Positions 55,333 through 64,000 of a stretch of DNA of 64,000 nucleotides are shown here, piece by piece. The DNA lies in contig CAVRSV010000012.1 in the NCBI GenBank assembly GCA_963723965.1, positions 682,001-746,000 of the forward strand, written 5' to 3'. This DNA comes from JARRKC01 sp963723965 (lineage in GTDB: Bacteria; Acidobacteriota; UBA6911; RPQK01; JAPXNP01). The notes below the pieces were generated by a model. That model was not told the origin of the DNA. It searched no databases and saw only the letters and a program-made list of their open reading frames with translations. Numbering within the stretch: position 1 is the stretch's first letter; each line of letters opens with the position of its first letter. The position numbers and the translations under genes were made by a program.

Positions 55333-57357
55333 ATGATCATCAACAGAAAGTCTCTCCTTTTCAGCGGGATCCTGCTCGTCCTGGGAGGCTGCGGCCTCAC
55401 ACCGAGCACGTCCAATTCCAGGATCGTACTCGAACGGGATTACCCGGTTCAGCCCGTGCCGTTCACGGACGTGCACCTGGACGACGTCTTCTGGGCCCCT
55501 CGCATCGAGACGAACCGGTCCGTCACCATCCCCTATGCCTTCCAGAAATGCGAAGAGACGGGGCGCATCGAAAATTTCGTGCGGGCCGCCCAGGCGATGC
55601 GAAACGATCCCGCCCTGACCGATCGGGAGGTGCGGGGATTCCCGTTCGATGACACGGATGTCTACAAGGTCATCGAAGGGGCCTCCTTCGGGCTGAGCGT
55701 CAAGCCGGATCCAGCCATGGATCAGTATCTCGACGGCGTCATCGCCAAGATCGCCGCCGCCCAGGAACCCGACGGCTACCTCTATACGGCCCGCACCATC
55801 AACCCGGAGCATCCCCATGAATGGGCCGGACCGGAGCGCTGGGTCAACGTCTCCAAGCTGAGCCACGAACTCTACAACATGGGACACCTGTACGAGGCAG
55901 CCGTCGCCCACTATCAGGCGACGGGAAAGCGGACGCTCCTCGACGTGGCGCTGAAGAACGCCGACTTGCTCTGCACCGTGTTCGGTGCGGGCAAGGACGA
56001 AGACTACCCCGGCCATCAGATCGTGGAGATGGGACTCGTGAAGCTGTACCGGGTGACGGGCCGGCAGAAATACCTCGACCTGGCCAAATTCTTTCTGGAC
56101 ACCCGTGGTCCGGGAGGCGATCCCTACAACCAGGCCGACAAGAAAGTCGTGGATCAGTCCGAAGCCGTGGGACATGCCGTGCGCGCCACCTACATGTACT
56201 CGGGAATGGCGGATGTTGCCGCTCTGACGGGAAACCAGGCCTACATCGACGCGCTCAACCGGATCTGGGGCGACGTGGTGGGCAGAAAGCTGTATGTGAC
56301 GGGCGGCATCGGCGCGCTGCACAAGGGAGAGGCCTTCGGTGAGGCCTACCATTTGCCGAACATGAGCGCTTACTGCGAAACCTGTGCCGCCGTCGGAAAT
56401 GTCTACTGGAACGAACGGCTGTTCCTGCTGGAACCGGATTCGAAGTACATCGATACGCTGGAGCAGACCCTCTATAACGGTCTGATTTCCGGAGTCTCCC
56501 TCGACGGCAAGTCCTTCTTCTACCCCAACCCGCTGGAATCGAAAGGGGACTACGTCCGCAGCCCCTGGTTCGGCTGCGCTTGCTGTCCCGGAAACATCAC
56601 CCGTTTCGTGGCCTCCGTGCCGGGATACCAGTACGGAGTTCAGGACCCGTCGATCTATGTCAATCTCTATGCCTCGGGGACGGCCAACCTGAAGGTTGGG
56701 GCCAAGGCGGTCCGGATTCTCCAGCAGACGCGCTATCCGTGGGAGGGAAAGATCCAGCTGACCGTGGAGCCGGAAGCGGCGGGTCCGTTCACGCTCCGCC
56801 TGCGGATTCCGGGTTGGGCCCGAAACGAAGCCAACCCCGACGGCCTCTATCACTTTCTCGACACGGTGGATGAAAGTCCTCAGATTTCAGTCAACGGCCA
56901 GGCTCTCGACGCGCCGATGGAAAAAGGCTATGCGGTCATCGACCGTACCTGGGAGCCGGGCGACACGGTCGACCTCAATCTTCCGATGCCGATTCGGCGC
57001 GTCATCGCCGACGAAAGGGTCGAAGCGGATCGGGGACGGGTTGCCCTGCAGCGAGGCCCTGTCGTCTACTGCCTCGAAGGAACGGACAATACGGACGGCA
57101 AGGTCCGCAACCTCTACATCGAAGACGGAGCGCAGCTCCAGACCGCTTTCCAGGCCGATTTGCTCGGCGGAGTGGAGACCCTCAGCGGTCAGGCCGTGTT
57201 CGTTCCCGAGAAGGGCAGGAACCAGAACCGGGACTTCGTTGCGATTCCCTACTATGCCTGGGCCAACCGCGGCCCGTCTGAGATGACCGTCTGGGTGGCC
57301 CGCGACGCCGAACACGCGAAAGTCCAGGACGACGACGAGGTGTCGGGCACCCCTTGA
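55333..57357 (+). CDS. glycoside hydrolase family 127 lipoprotein (beta-L-arabinofuranosidase-type)
   Basis: The ATG at 55333 gives 674 residues with a lipobox (ILLVLGGCG). GH127 features: VHLDDVFWAPRIETNRSVTI at the N terminus, an (alpha/alpha)6 barrel with GHAVRATYMYSGMADVAALT, the motif YCETCAAVGNVYWNERLF with the conserved Glu and Cys, and WFGCACCPGNITRF with the Cys pair. In characterised members a cysteine of this zinc-bound cluster is the nucleophile. It probably removes arabinofuranose or related sugars from plant or microbial glycans in the envelope. Confidence 0.9.
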   Translation: MIINRKSLLFSGILLVLGGCGLTPSTSNSRIVLERDYPVQPVPFTDVHLDDVFWAPRIETNRSVTIPYAFQKCEETGRIENFVRAAQAMRNDPALTDREVRGFPFDDTDVYKVIEGASFGLSVKPDPAMDQYLDGVIAKIAAAQEPDGYLYTARTINPEHPHEWAGPERWVNVSKLSHELYNMGHLYEAAVAHYQATGKRTLLDVALKNADLLCTVFGAGKDEDYPGHQIVEMGLVKLYRVTGRQKYLDLAKFFLDTRGPGGDPYNQADKKVVDQSEAVGHAVRATYMYSGMADVAALTGNQAYIDALNRIWGDVVGRKLYVTGGIGALHKGEAFGEAYHLPNMSAYCETCAAVGNVYWNERLFLLEPDSKYIDTLEQTLYNGLISGVSLDGKSFFYPNPLESKGDYVRSPWFGCACCPGNITRFVASVPGYQYGVQDPSIYVNLYASGTANLKVGAKAVRILQQTRYPWEGKIQLTVEPEAAGPFTLRLRIPGWARNEANPDGLYHFLDTVDESPQISVNGQALDAPMEKGYAVIDRTWEPGDTVDLNLPMPIRRVIADERVEADRGRVALQRGPVVYCLEGTDNTDGKVRNLYIEDGAQLQTAFQADLLGGVETLSGQAVFVPEKGRNQNRDFVAIPYYAWANRGPSEMTVWVARDAEHAKVQDDDEVSGTP

Positions 57358-57358
57358 G

Positions 57359-58167
57359 CCGCGGCGCAACCGGTCGAGATTGAACTGCCCCGGCACCGCG
57401 GCGCAGCCGCTTTGGACTGCGGTAGCTTGCTACCGCTTTCTCCGGAGAGGCCTCGGAAAGTATCCGTCGCCACGGAATTCGCAGAAGGTCACCCTCGACT
57501 CTTCTCCCCAACCGGCGGCCGCAGGCTTGGCTGAACCGGGAAGACACGGAGAACCGAAAGCGGAAGCGAGCTTCCGCACTCCAGGGACGCCTGCGGCGTC
57601 GGAGATGCCATCGTGCGGCGCAGCCGGTCGGGATTGAGCTGCCCCGGCACCGCGGCGCAGCCGCTTTGGAGCGCGGTAGCTTGCTACCGCTTTCTCCGGA
57701 GAGGCCTCGGAAAGTATCCGTCGCCACGAAATTCGGTGGAAGGTCACCCTCGACTCTTCTCCCCATCGGCGGCCGCAGGCTTGACTGAACCGGGAGGACA
57801 CGGAGAGCCGAAAGCGGAAGCGAGCTTCCGCACTCCAGGGACGCCTGCGGCGTCGGAGATGCCATCGTGCGGCGCAGCCGGTCGGGATTGAACTGCCCCG
57901 GCACCGCGGCGCAGCCGCTTTGGAGCTGCGGTAGCTTGCTACCGCTTTCTCCGGAGAGGCCTCGGAAAGTATCCGTCGCCACGAAATTCGCGGAAGGTCA
58001 CCCTCGACTCTTCCCCCAATCGGCGGCCGCAGGCTTGACTGAATCGGGAAGACACGGAGAGCCGAAAGCGGAAGCGAGCTTCCGCACTCCAGGGACGCCT
58101 GCGGCGTCGGAGATGCCATCGTCCGGCGTAGCCGGTCGGGATTAAGCTGCCCCGGCACCGCGGCGTG
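57359..58167. repeat. palindromic repeat array 2 (254-bp unit, three copies plus a partial)
   Basis: CCCCG marks unit starts at 57388, 57642, 57896 and 58150, each exactly 254 bases apart. Modules A and B are as in array 1, with a nearly identical linker. The array fills the space between the convergent GH127 and TPR genes. Copies differ by scattered substitutions and single-base indels. Confidence 0.93.
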
Positions 58168-58176
58168 AAACCGACT

Positions 58177-59382
58177 CTAGGGCTTCCGATCCGGCGGGGT
58201 CTTGCTGTCCGCGCCCCCAAACAGGGTGCGTCGCACCTTGGGCTGCTTGGCGTCGCGCTCGGCCGTCAGACGGACGACGGTCTGGCGCTCCCGGTCGGCC
58301 TCTTCCGGCATTTCCAGCCGGTAGTAGACCTGGGCCAGGGCGGAATGGGCCTCGATGAAATCGGGCTGGCGCTTGACCAGGTCTTCCAGCAGAGACCGGG
58401 CCTGCTCGGTCTGACCCGCCAGAATCCGGGTGTTGGCCAGTTCGTAGGCCGCGTCGAGGGACTGGGGCCGGAGTTGCATTGCCTTTCCGAGCAAGGCCAG
58501 TGCCCTCTCGTAGTCCTGGTCGTCCTTCAGGAGAGTCCCCAGATGGTAGTTGGAGTCGAAGTCGTTGGGATTGATCGCCAGTTCCTGCTCGAAAGCCTCC
58601 CTGGCCTCCGCCGCCTTCCGGTCCTGAAGCAGGACCCTTCCCAGCATCGAGTGGCTGCCGGGAAGCGTCGGATTCAGGGCGATCGCCTTACGAATTTCCG
58701 CTGCGGCGTCCTCGTACTTGCCTGCAACCATGTTGGCCGCGCTCAGCATCATATGGGCAGGAACCGAATTGGGCTGACGCATGACCACGTCGAGGTACAT
58801 CTGCCCTTCCACATCCCGCCCTTCCCGCAGCAGAGCCGTGCCGATGAGGTAGGCAAAAGCCGGGTCGTTGCGCGACTGGCCCTGGAGGGGGGTGAGGAGC
58901 TCGATGACCTTGTCGTTGTCACCCAGCTGAAAGTAGACGTCACCCGCCAGCAGCCGGGCTCGCGCGTTTCCGGGCTCGACGGAGATGACGCGATTGAACT
59001 CGCCCAGGGCCCGCTCGAGGTCTGCCGTCTTGTAGTAAGCCAGTCCCAGATTGAAGCGAACAGCCGGATTGGACGAACCGAGAGCAATCGACCGCTGGTA
59101 CGTTGAAATGGCCTTGGCGTAGTCGCCCATTCCGGCATAGGCCGCGCCCAGGTTGGAGAGCAAATCGGGGCTCTCGTATCCGGCATCGATCAGCTTCTGG
59201 TAGTTCTCGACGGCCCCCTGCAGATCGCCGCTCTGGTGAAGTTCCACGGCCTTGCGGAGGATGGCGTCGGGAGAATCGGCAGTCTGGGCCAAGATTCCGG
59301 GGCACCCCACCGCAAGCAGGCAGGCAGCCAGAATCCAGTGGAGGGTGCGAACCGATCGGGGCAACATCGAGGTTTCTTTCAA
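58177..59382 (-). CDS. exported TPR protein (paralogue 6)
   Basis: 401 residues with signal TLHWILAACLLAVGCPGILA (a Cys in the hydrophobic part could be lipidated) and about nine TPR units, among them SGDLQGAVENYQKLIDAGYE and MGDYAKAISTYQRSIALG. It is most similar to paralogue 5. An ATG 15 bases downstream is an alternative start. It is divergent from the VCBS-repeat gene. Confidence 0.83.
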   Translation of the reverse strand: MKETSMLPRSVRTLHWILAACLLAVGCPGILAQTADSPDAILRKAVELHQSGDLQGAVENYQKLIDAGYESPDLLSNLGAAYAGMGDYAKAISTYQRSIALGSSNPAVRFNLGLAYYKTADLERALGEFNRVISVEPGNARARLLAGDVYFQLGDNDKVIELLTPLQGQSRNDPAFAYLIGTALLREGRDVEGQMYLDVVMRQPNSVPAHMMLSAANMVAGKYEDAAAEIRKAIALNPTLPGSHSMLGRVLLQDRKAAEAREAFEQELAINPNDFDSNYHLGTLLKDDQDYERALALLGKAMQLRPQSLDAAYELANTRILAGQTEQARSLLEDLVKRQPDFIEAHSALAQVYYRLEMPEEADRERQTVVRLTAERDAKQPKVRRTLFGGADSKTPPDRKP

Positions 59383-59433
59383 CTCGTCCGCGAGTATTAT
59401 AGGCCCCGTGACGCCCGGCCGCCAGCGGAGCGG

Positions 59434-59521
59434 ATTTTCGATTTTCGATTTCCGAATCGGGAACGGGGACGGAGCCAGACGAAGTGAGGGACCAAATCGA
59501 AAATCGGAAATCGAAAATGGA
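59434..59521. repeat. inverted, 7-bp periodic repeats before the VCBS gene
   Basis: The left block reads GATTTTC, GATTTTC, GATTTCC, GAATCGG, GAACGGG in 7-base steps. The right block (AAATCGA, AAATCGG, AAATCGA, AAATGG) is its approximate complement, so the two can fold back on each other. It lies in the divergent spacer between TPR paralogue 6 and the VCBS gene. Confidence 0.7.
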
Positions 59522-59607
59522 CAGTCCCGGATTTGCCCGGCCTGCTAGAATGATGCCTTCCACCATGTGCGGTCGAAGAAGTGCCCCCACCGATTCCTGG
59601 AGTTGAG

Positions 59608-61152
59608 ATGTCCATCCGAGCTGCTCTGTTCCGGACCCTGCTGATTGCCGTCGTGACGCTGACCGCTTTCACCACCCTCTATTTCGCCCGCCCGCGGAGC
59701 CAGGCACAGGGCAAGAAGGACGTCGAAGCCCAGATCAAGGAGGCCTGCTCGCAATGCCATAAGTTCCCTCCCCCCGACATCAAGGCAAAGGCGGAGTGGC
59801 GGGACTGGATCAATTCCATGTTCCATCTGGCCAATCTGGAACTGCTTGGGAAATACGGCCGTCCGATCTGGGGTCTCGACCCGCCGGTCGTGATCGACTA
59901 CTACGAAGCACGGGCCCCGGAAACCTTGCCCGAGCCTCCCTGGGGACCCGCCAAGATCAGCGATCGCGTGCATTTCGAGCGTCGTTCCCTGCCGGGCGGT
60001 CAGACCATTGTGGAGCGGCCAGGCGGCGCCAACGTCCAGCTCTGGGACATTTTTCCGGACGTCAAGGGACCGGAACTGGTCGTCTGCGACATGCTCTCGG
60101 GCTGGGTGACCTGGACCGATCCCGACGATCCGAATGGGGAGCTCCACCCGATCATGCAGCTCCGGAACCCCTGTCATTCGGAGATGGTGGATCTCGACCA
60201 GGACGGCAAACAGGATCTTCTCATTGCCGAGTTGGGCGATCCCTTGCCCAGCGATGCCGAGTTCGGGGCGGTCGCACTGTTGCGCCAGACGGAGAATCAT
60301 TCCTTCGAACTCGTGCGACTGCTCGAGAATATCGGCCGGGTGGCCGACGTGCGCGCCGCCGATTTCGACGGCGACGGGGACCTCGACGTGGTGGTGGGCG
60401 AATTCGGGTGGCGCAAGCTCGGCTCGATCCGCTACCTGAAGAACGTCTCGGCCAAGCCCTCCGACCTGCGCTTCGAGGAGTCGCAACTCGATCCCCGTCA
60501 CGGAACGATTCACGTTCCCATCGTTGATCTCAACAACGACGGACATCCGGACATCCTGGCCCTGATCTCGCAGGAACACGAGCTCGTCGCCGCCTACATC
60601 AACCGCGGGGACGGGACTTTTGACGTGGAAGAGGTCTACGCGGCACCCCATCCCAACTGGGGGTCGAGCGGCATCGAGCCTGTCGACTTCGACGGCGACG
60701 GCGACACGGACATCCTCATGAGCAACGGCGACTCCCTCGATGACATGAAGATCAAGACGCACCACGGGATCGAGTGGCTCGAGAACAAGGGCACGTTCCC
60801 CTTCACCTATCATCGGATTGCGACATACTACGGCGTGCACCGGGCCGAGATCGGAGACCTGGACAACGACGGAGACCTGGACATCGTGGCCTGCGCCTTC
60901 CTGCCGGATCTGCCCGACGAGAGGAGACAGAAGCTCGAGCTGCCCGGAATCATCTGGCTGGAACAGACGAAGCCGGGCACCTTCGTCAAGCATCCCCTGG
61001 TGGACATCCGGTGCGACTTCCCGACCCTTGACCTGGGGGACATGAACGGCGACGGCCTGCTCGACGTCATGGTGGCCAATCTGATGGGGACCGCCGGACC
61101 CGATGGCAAGGAACCGGCGCTGGTGGAGATCTTCAAACAAATCAAGAAGTGA
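59608..61152 (+). CDS. FG-GAP/VCBS repeat protein with one CxxCH motif
   Basis: The ATG at 59608 gives 514 residues: signal/anchor (LLIAVVTLTAFTTLYFARP), then one c-type heme site EACSQCHKFPPPDIKAKAEW near residue 45. A seven-bladed propeller follows, with calcium-loop repeats (DLDQDGKQDLL, DFDGDGDLDVV, DLNNDGHPDIL, DFDGDGDTDIL, DLDNDGDLDIV, DMNGDGLLDVM). The fusion of a heme site and a VCBS propeller occurs in surface redox or adhesion proteins; role unknown. Confidence 0.85.
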   Translation: MSIRAALFRTLLIAVVTLTAFTTLYFARPRSQAQGKKDVEAQIKEACSQCHKFPPPDIKAKAEWRDWINSMFHLANLELLGKYGRPIWGLDPPVVIDYYEARAPETLPEPPWGPAKISDRVHFERRSLPGGQTIVERPGGANVQLWDIFPDVKGPELVVCDMLSGWVTWTDPDDPNGELHPIMQLRNPCHSEMVDLDQDGKQDLLIAELGDPLPSDAEFGAVALLRQTENHSFELVRLLENIGRVADVRAADFDGDGDLDVVVGEFGWRKLGSIRYLKNVSAKPSDLRFEESQLDPRHGTIHVPIVDLNNDGHPDILALISQEHELVAAYINRGDGTFDVEEVYAAPHPNWGSSGIEPVDFDGDGDTDILMSNGDSLDDMKIKTHHGIEWLENKGTFPFTYHRIATYYGVHRAEIGDLDNDGDLDIVACAFLPDLPDERRQKLELPGIIWLEQTKPGTFVKHPLVDIRCDFPTLDLGDMNGDGLLDVMVANLMGTAGPDGKEPALVEIFKQIKK

Positions 61153-61178
61153 CTTGAGATTTACGATCTCAAATCGCG

Positions 61179-62204
61179 CTACGGGACTTTCGTCAGGTCC
61201 AGCAGGTAAATGCCCGAACCGGTCCCGGGGGCGGAGTCTGCGGCGGATTCCTGGAAAGCAATATAGCGTCCGTCGTCGCGAACCACACCGTTCGAGGCCC
61301 GGAATCCGGGAACATTCGAGAAGTTGGTCAACCGCCTCAAGTCCTTGCCGGTTCCGTCGAGCTTGAGCTTGTAGAGATCGATGAAGGCGTTGCCCTTGGG
61401 GTGGTGCCGGTCGCACTCGACCAGGGTGTACTCCCCGTCGGGGAAGATCCCCTCCGGCTCGTCGTACTGGCCGGGTGCCTGGGAGTAGTTGGTGATCTTG
61501 CCTGTTTCGAATTCGTAACCCATGACTTCCGCCGTGAAGACCCCCTCCGGAGTCGTTCCGTACTGGGACCAGATCAACTCTTTGTCGTCGGGGGGACGGA
61601 AATTCTGCGGCTCCACCATCCCTTCGTACTGCACGCCGTCGACGACCACTTTCCGGTTGTCGATGATCAGGCGCCCCCGGGTCAGGGCAGGAACGCCATT
61701 GCGATAGACGATGTCGACCGTCCAGATCTGATCCTGCCCGGGACCGGTGAAAGCAATCTTCAGGCTCTTGCGGGAGACGGCCGGTCCCTCCCCGATGATG
61801 ACGTCATTGAACACCTTGGGAGGCTTGGTCTTGTGCCGATCCAGGATCTGCAGATAGGCCTTCTGCCGGCTCGGTCCTCCCGTCAACAGATAGTCTCCGT
61901 TGGGGAGATAAAGCGCCCGATAGTATCCCCAGTCGTCGGGCCGCGCATAGTGCAGCGTCACCGGGCTGATCTGTCTGGTTTCGATGTCGATCTCCATGAC
62001 ATCGCCGCCGGCCCGCGTCAGGAACAGGATCTTCTTGCCGTCGGGCGACCAGTCGGCCCGTTGGCCGTAGTCGGTGAGTCGGGTGATATAGGGCGGCAAC
62101 CTGTCCTGCGGGAAGGAGCCGGCGAGCAGGCCGGTCACTGCAGCCACCAGAGCAAGCGTCAGGGCGATCATCGGGAGCGGGAATGTCTTCACAGGTTTCT
62201 CCAT
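61179..62204 (-). CDS. PD40/TolB-like beta-propeller exported protein
   Basis: 341 residues with a signal (MIALTLALVAAVTGLLAG). WD40-like beta-propeller (PD40) units are visible: YGQRADWSPDGKKILFLTRA, RALYLPNGDYLLTGG, and GVVRDDGRYIAFQE. It resembles TolB-family surface propellers without the TolB N-terminal domain. Its end lies 26 bases from the VCBS gene end, so the two are convergent. Confidence 0.8.
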   Translation of the reverse strand: MEKPVKTFPLPMIALTLALVAAVTGLLAGSFPQDRLPPYITRLTDYGQRADWSPDGKKILFLTRAGGDVMEIDIETRQISPVTLHYARPDDWGYYRALYLPNGDYLLTGGPSRQKAYLQILDRHKTKPPKVFNDVIIGEGPAVSRKSLKIAFTGPGQDQIWTVDIVYRNGVPALTRGRLIIDNRKVVVDGVQYEGMVEPQNFRPPDDKELIWSQYGTTPEGVFTAEVMGYEFETGKITNYSQAPGQYDEPEGIFPDGEYTLVECDRHHPKGNAFIDLYKLKLDGTGKDLRRLTNFSNVPGFRASNGVVRDDGRYIAFQESAADSAPGTGSGIYLLDLTKVP

Positions 62205-62309
62205 TCACCCAAGAACTTAGCACGAACGGACATGAGATTTTCGACTTTCGATTGGGGAGCCCAACTCTCCATCAGCCCCCGGCCGCCAGGTCAAGACTGG
62301 ATAGAAGAT

Positions 62310-63082
62310 CCACGGAGAACCGAAAGCGGAAGCAAGCTTCCGCACTCCAAGGACGCCTGCGGCGTCGGAGATACAATCGAGCGGCGCAACCGGTCTGAGA
62401 TTGAACTGCCCCGGCACCGCGGCGCAGCCGCTTTGGACTGCGGTAGCTTGCTGCCGCTTTCTCCGGAGAGGCCTCGGTTTGCGGGGGCTCCCCGGGCTTC
62501 GGCGGGGGTGGCTCGGCGGCTCGGCTGTGCGAGTCGGTGTGGGTGCGCCGGGCGAATCGAAAGCGGAAGCAAGCTTCCGCGCTCCAAGGACGCCTGCGGC
62601 GTCGGAGGAGACAGAGAGCAGCGCGGCCGGTTTGGATGGAGCTGCTCCGCCACCGCGGCGCAGCCGCTTTGGACTGCGGTAGCTTGCTGCCGCTTTCTGC
62701 GGAGAGGCCTCGGTTTGCGGGTGCTCCCCGAGCTTCGGCGGAGATGACTCGGCGGCTCGGCTGTGCGAGGCGGTGTGGGTGCGCCGGTCGAACCGAAAGC
62801 GGAAGCAAGCTTCCGCGCTCCAAGGACGCCTGCGGCGTCGGAGGACGACAGAGTGCAGCGCGGCCGGTCTGGATGGAGCTGCTCCGCCACCGCGGCGCAG
62901 CCGCTTTGGACTGCGGTAGCTTGCTACCGCTTTCTCCGGAGAGGCCTCGGTTTGCGGGGGCTCCCCGAGCTTCGGCGGAGATGGCTCGGCGGCTCGGCTG
63001 TGCGAGTCGGTGTGGGTGCGCCGGGCGAATCGAAAGCGGAAGCAAGCTTCCGCGCTCCAAGGACGCCTGCGGCGTCGGGTTC
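62310..63082. repeat. palindromic repeat array 3 (236-237-bp unit, three copies plus a partial)
   Basis: Modules A and B are as in arrays 1 and 2 (GCGGAAGCAAGCTTCCGC here), but the linker between them is a different, GC-rich sequence (GCTCGGCGGCTCGGCTGTGC). CACCGCGG recurs at 62415, 62651 and 62888. Open frames across it are artefacts. With the VNTR it fills about 1.1 kb without a gene between the PD40 and GH31 genes. Confidence 0.9.
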
Positions 63083-63157
63083 GGGACCCAGAACCACGGC
63101 GCAACGCAGGGCCCCTGTATGCTTGGGCAGCCGCCCGACAGTCGGAAACCCGCCGCG

Positions 63158-63203
63158 CTCCTTGCTCCTTGCTCCTTGCTCCTTGCTCCTTGCTCCTTGC
63201 TCC
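63158..63203. repeat. heptanucleotide tandem repeat CTCCTTG, 6.6 copies
   Basis: Six perfect copies of CTCCTTG followed by CTCC. The minimal spacing and perfection suggest slippage-prone DNA whose copy number may differ between strains. It lies 155 bases upstream of the GH31 start. Confidence 0.95.
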
Positions 63204-63357
63204 TAAATCGTAATCCGGAAAGGTCAAGTCCGCCTCCCCTTCCTTGACTCGTCGCGGCCTCCGCTCTAGTATCGCTGGCGTCCCGGAAGGCCCCATCCTC
63301 GCGGCAGTGCCTCGAGCGAAAGGGGTGTCCGGTCATCCTTGCTCCAAGGAAGAGGTC

Positions 63358-64000
63358 ATGTCCAAAAAGCACTCGATTCCTTTTCTTTCCTTTGTCTTGC
63401 TGGTGCTTCTGCCCGGCTGTGCGTCCGAGTCCTTCGAACGCCAGAGCGACGGCATCGTCCTGCATCTGCGGAAGTCTGCCTCCACCGACCCCGCCCTGCT
63501 GAAGCTCCAGGTCTGTACGGATGACATCGTCCGGGTCATCGCGGCGCCGGGCGGCGAATTCTCTTCCCGGCCCAGCCTCATGGTCGACCGGACCGAGTGG
63601 GCTCCTGTCTCCTGGCAGGCAACGCAGGAGGGGAACGAGGTCGTGCTGTCGACATCGAACCTGACGGTGCGGGTCGATTCCGGGACAGGCGCGCTGTCCT
63701 TTTTCGACTCGACGGGCCGGCCGCTTCTTCAGGAGAGAAAGGATGGAGGCAAATCGATCACGCCGGCCGAGGTCATGGGAGAACAGACCTACCACGTCCA
63801 CCAACTGTTCGAGTCTCCGGATGACGAGGCGTTCTACGGGCTCGGCCAGCATCAGAACGATGTCATGAACTACAAGGGCCGGGATGTGGACCTCTGGCAA
63901 TACAACATCGTCGCAGCCAACCCGTTCCTGGTGTCCAGCCGGAACTACGGCATTCTGTGGGACAACAATTCGCTCACCAGGTTTGGCGACACCCGCGAAT
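63358..64000 (+). CDS. glycoside hydrolase family 31-type lipoprotein (3' end outside window)
   Basis: The first 214 residues are visible. The signal IPFLSFVLLVLLPGC is a lipobox. A beta-sandwich N-terminal domain follows (VRVIAAPGGEFSSRPSLMVD), then EAFYGLGQHQNDVMNYKGRD and NPFLVSSRNYGILWDN, both typical of the GH31 N-terminal region in alpha-xylosidase/alpha-glucosidase-like enzymes. The catalytic barrel lies beyond the edge. With GH127 nearby it suggests glycan degradation at the envelope. Confidence 0.85.
   Translation, partial: MSKKHSIPFLSFVLLVLLPGCASESFERQSDGIVLHLRKSASTDPALLKLQVCTDDIVRVIAAPGGEFSSRPSLMVDRTEWAPVSWQATQEGNEVVLSTSNLTVRVDSGTGALSFFDSTGRPLLQERKDGGKSITPAEVMGEQTYHVHQLFESPDDEAFYGLGQHQNDVMNYKGRDVDLWQYNIVAANPFLVSSRNYGILWDNNSLTRFGDTRE

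Noticed and set aside
62272..63900. 542-residue minus-strand open frame over array 3 and the GH31 gene
   Set aside because: It consists of translated palindromic repeats and the antisense of GH31; the same artefact occurs over arrays 1 and 2.

Overview
The window is a GC-rich chromosomal segment of a Gram-negative, diderm bacterium, most likely an Acidobacteriota (inference). It encodes lipid A/Kdo/heptose synthesis, an Oar-type TonB-dependent receptor with an N-terminal carboxypeptidase-regulatory domain, a GWxTD-domain protein, six paralogous exported TPR proteins, a CSLREP/FIMAH protein and very large multiheme cytochromes. This combination is familiar from Acidobacteriota. No rRNA or marker search could be run to confirm it.

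Layout. 1-4.8 kb, minus strand: the str operon (rpsL, rpsG, fusA, tuf) running into rpsJ, with a recognisable promoter. fusA carries a single extra base near its 3' end. 4.9-13.4 kb, plus strand: an LPS inner-core operon (waaA, lpxK, waaF, gmhB, split rfaE1/rfaE2, waaC) followed by an ICMT-like methyltransferase and a DUF3108 protein. 13.4-17.3 kb: RNase P RNA with an extended -10 promoter, a Tat-exported P1 peptidase, a sodium:solute symporter, a small secreted protein and tRNA-Ala(CGC). 17.4-25.7 kb: an accessory region of lower GC directly downstream of the tRNA. It holds a HigB/HigA-type toxin-antitoxin pair with an 18-bp palindromic operator, a DUF3467 gene, a decayed IS21 element, orphan genes, an excisionase-like HTH protein and a four-gene ABC/SpoIIM-like/thioredoxin-like operon.

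25.9-39 kb is the most striking region. A minus-strand operon of tightly overlapping genes encodes an inner-membrane di-heme cytochrome b with NOX/ferric-reductase-like histidine spacing, a 24-CxxCH cytochrome, an outer-membrane beta-barrel protein, a membrane-anchored FeS/flavoprotein and a giant cytochrome with about 39 CxxCH motifs. The giant cytochrome is built from ten tandem 219-bp (73-residue, three-heme) units. A lipoprotein with an OB-like region follows, and a CcmH-like gene lies divergently alongside. I read this as a porin-cytochrome type electron conduit across the envelope.

39-64 kb: small envelope proteins (SHOCT, Met-rich), a NagB-like deaminase, the TPR family, the Oar receptor, a GWxTD protein, GH127 and GH31 lipoprotein glycosidases, a VCBS/FG-GAP protein and a PD40 protein. 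Together they resemble a loosely organised glycan-uptake region. Three spacers here hold long arrays of a palindromic repeat family, and many other spacers carry degenerate repeats with a 7-bp period.
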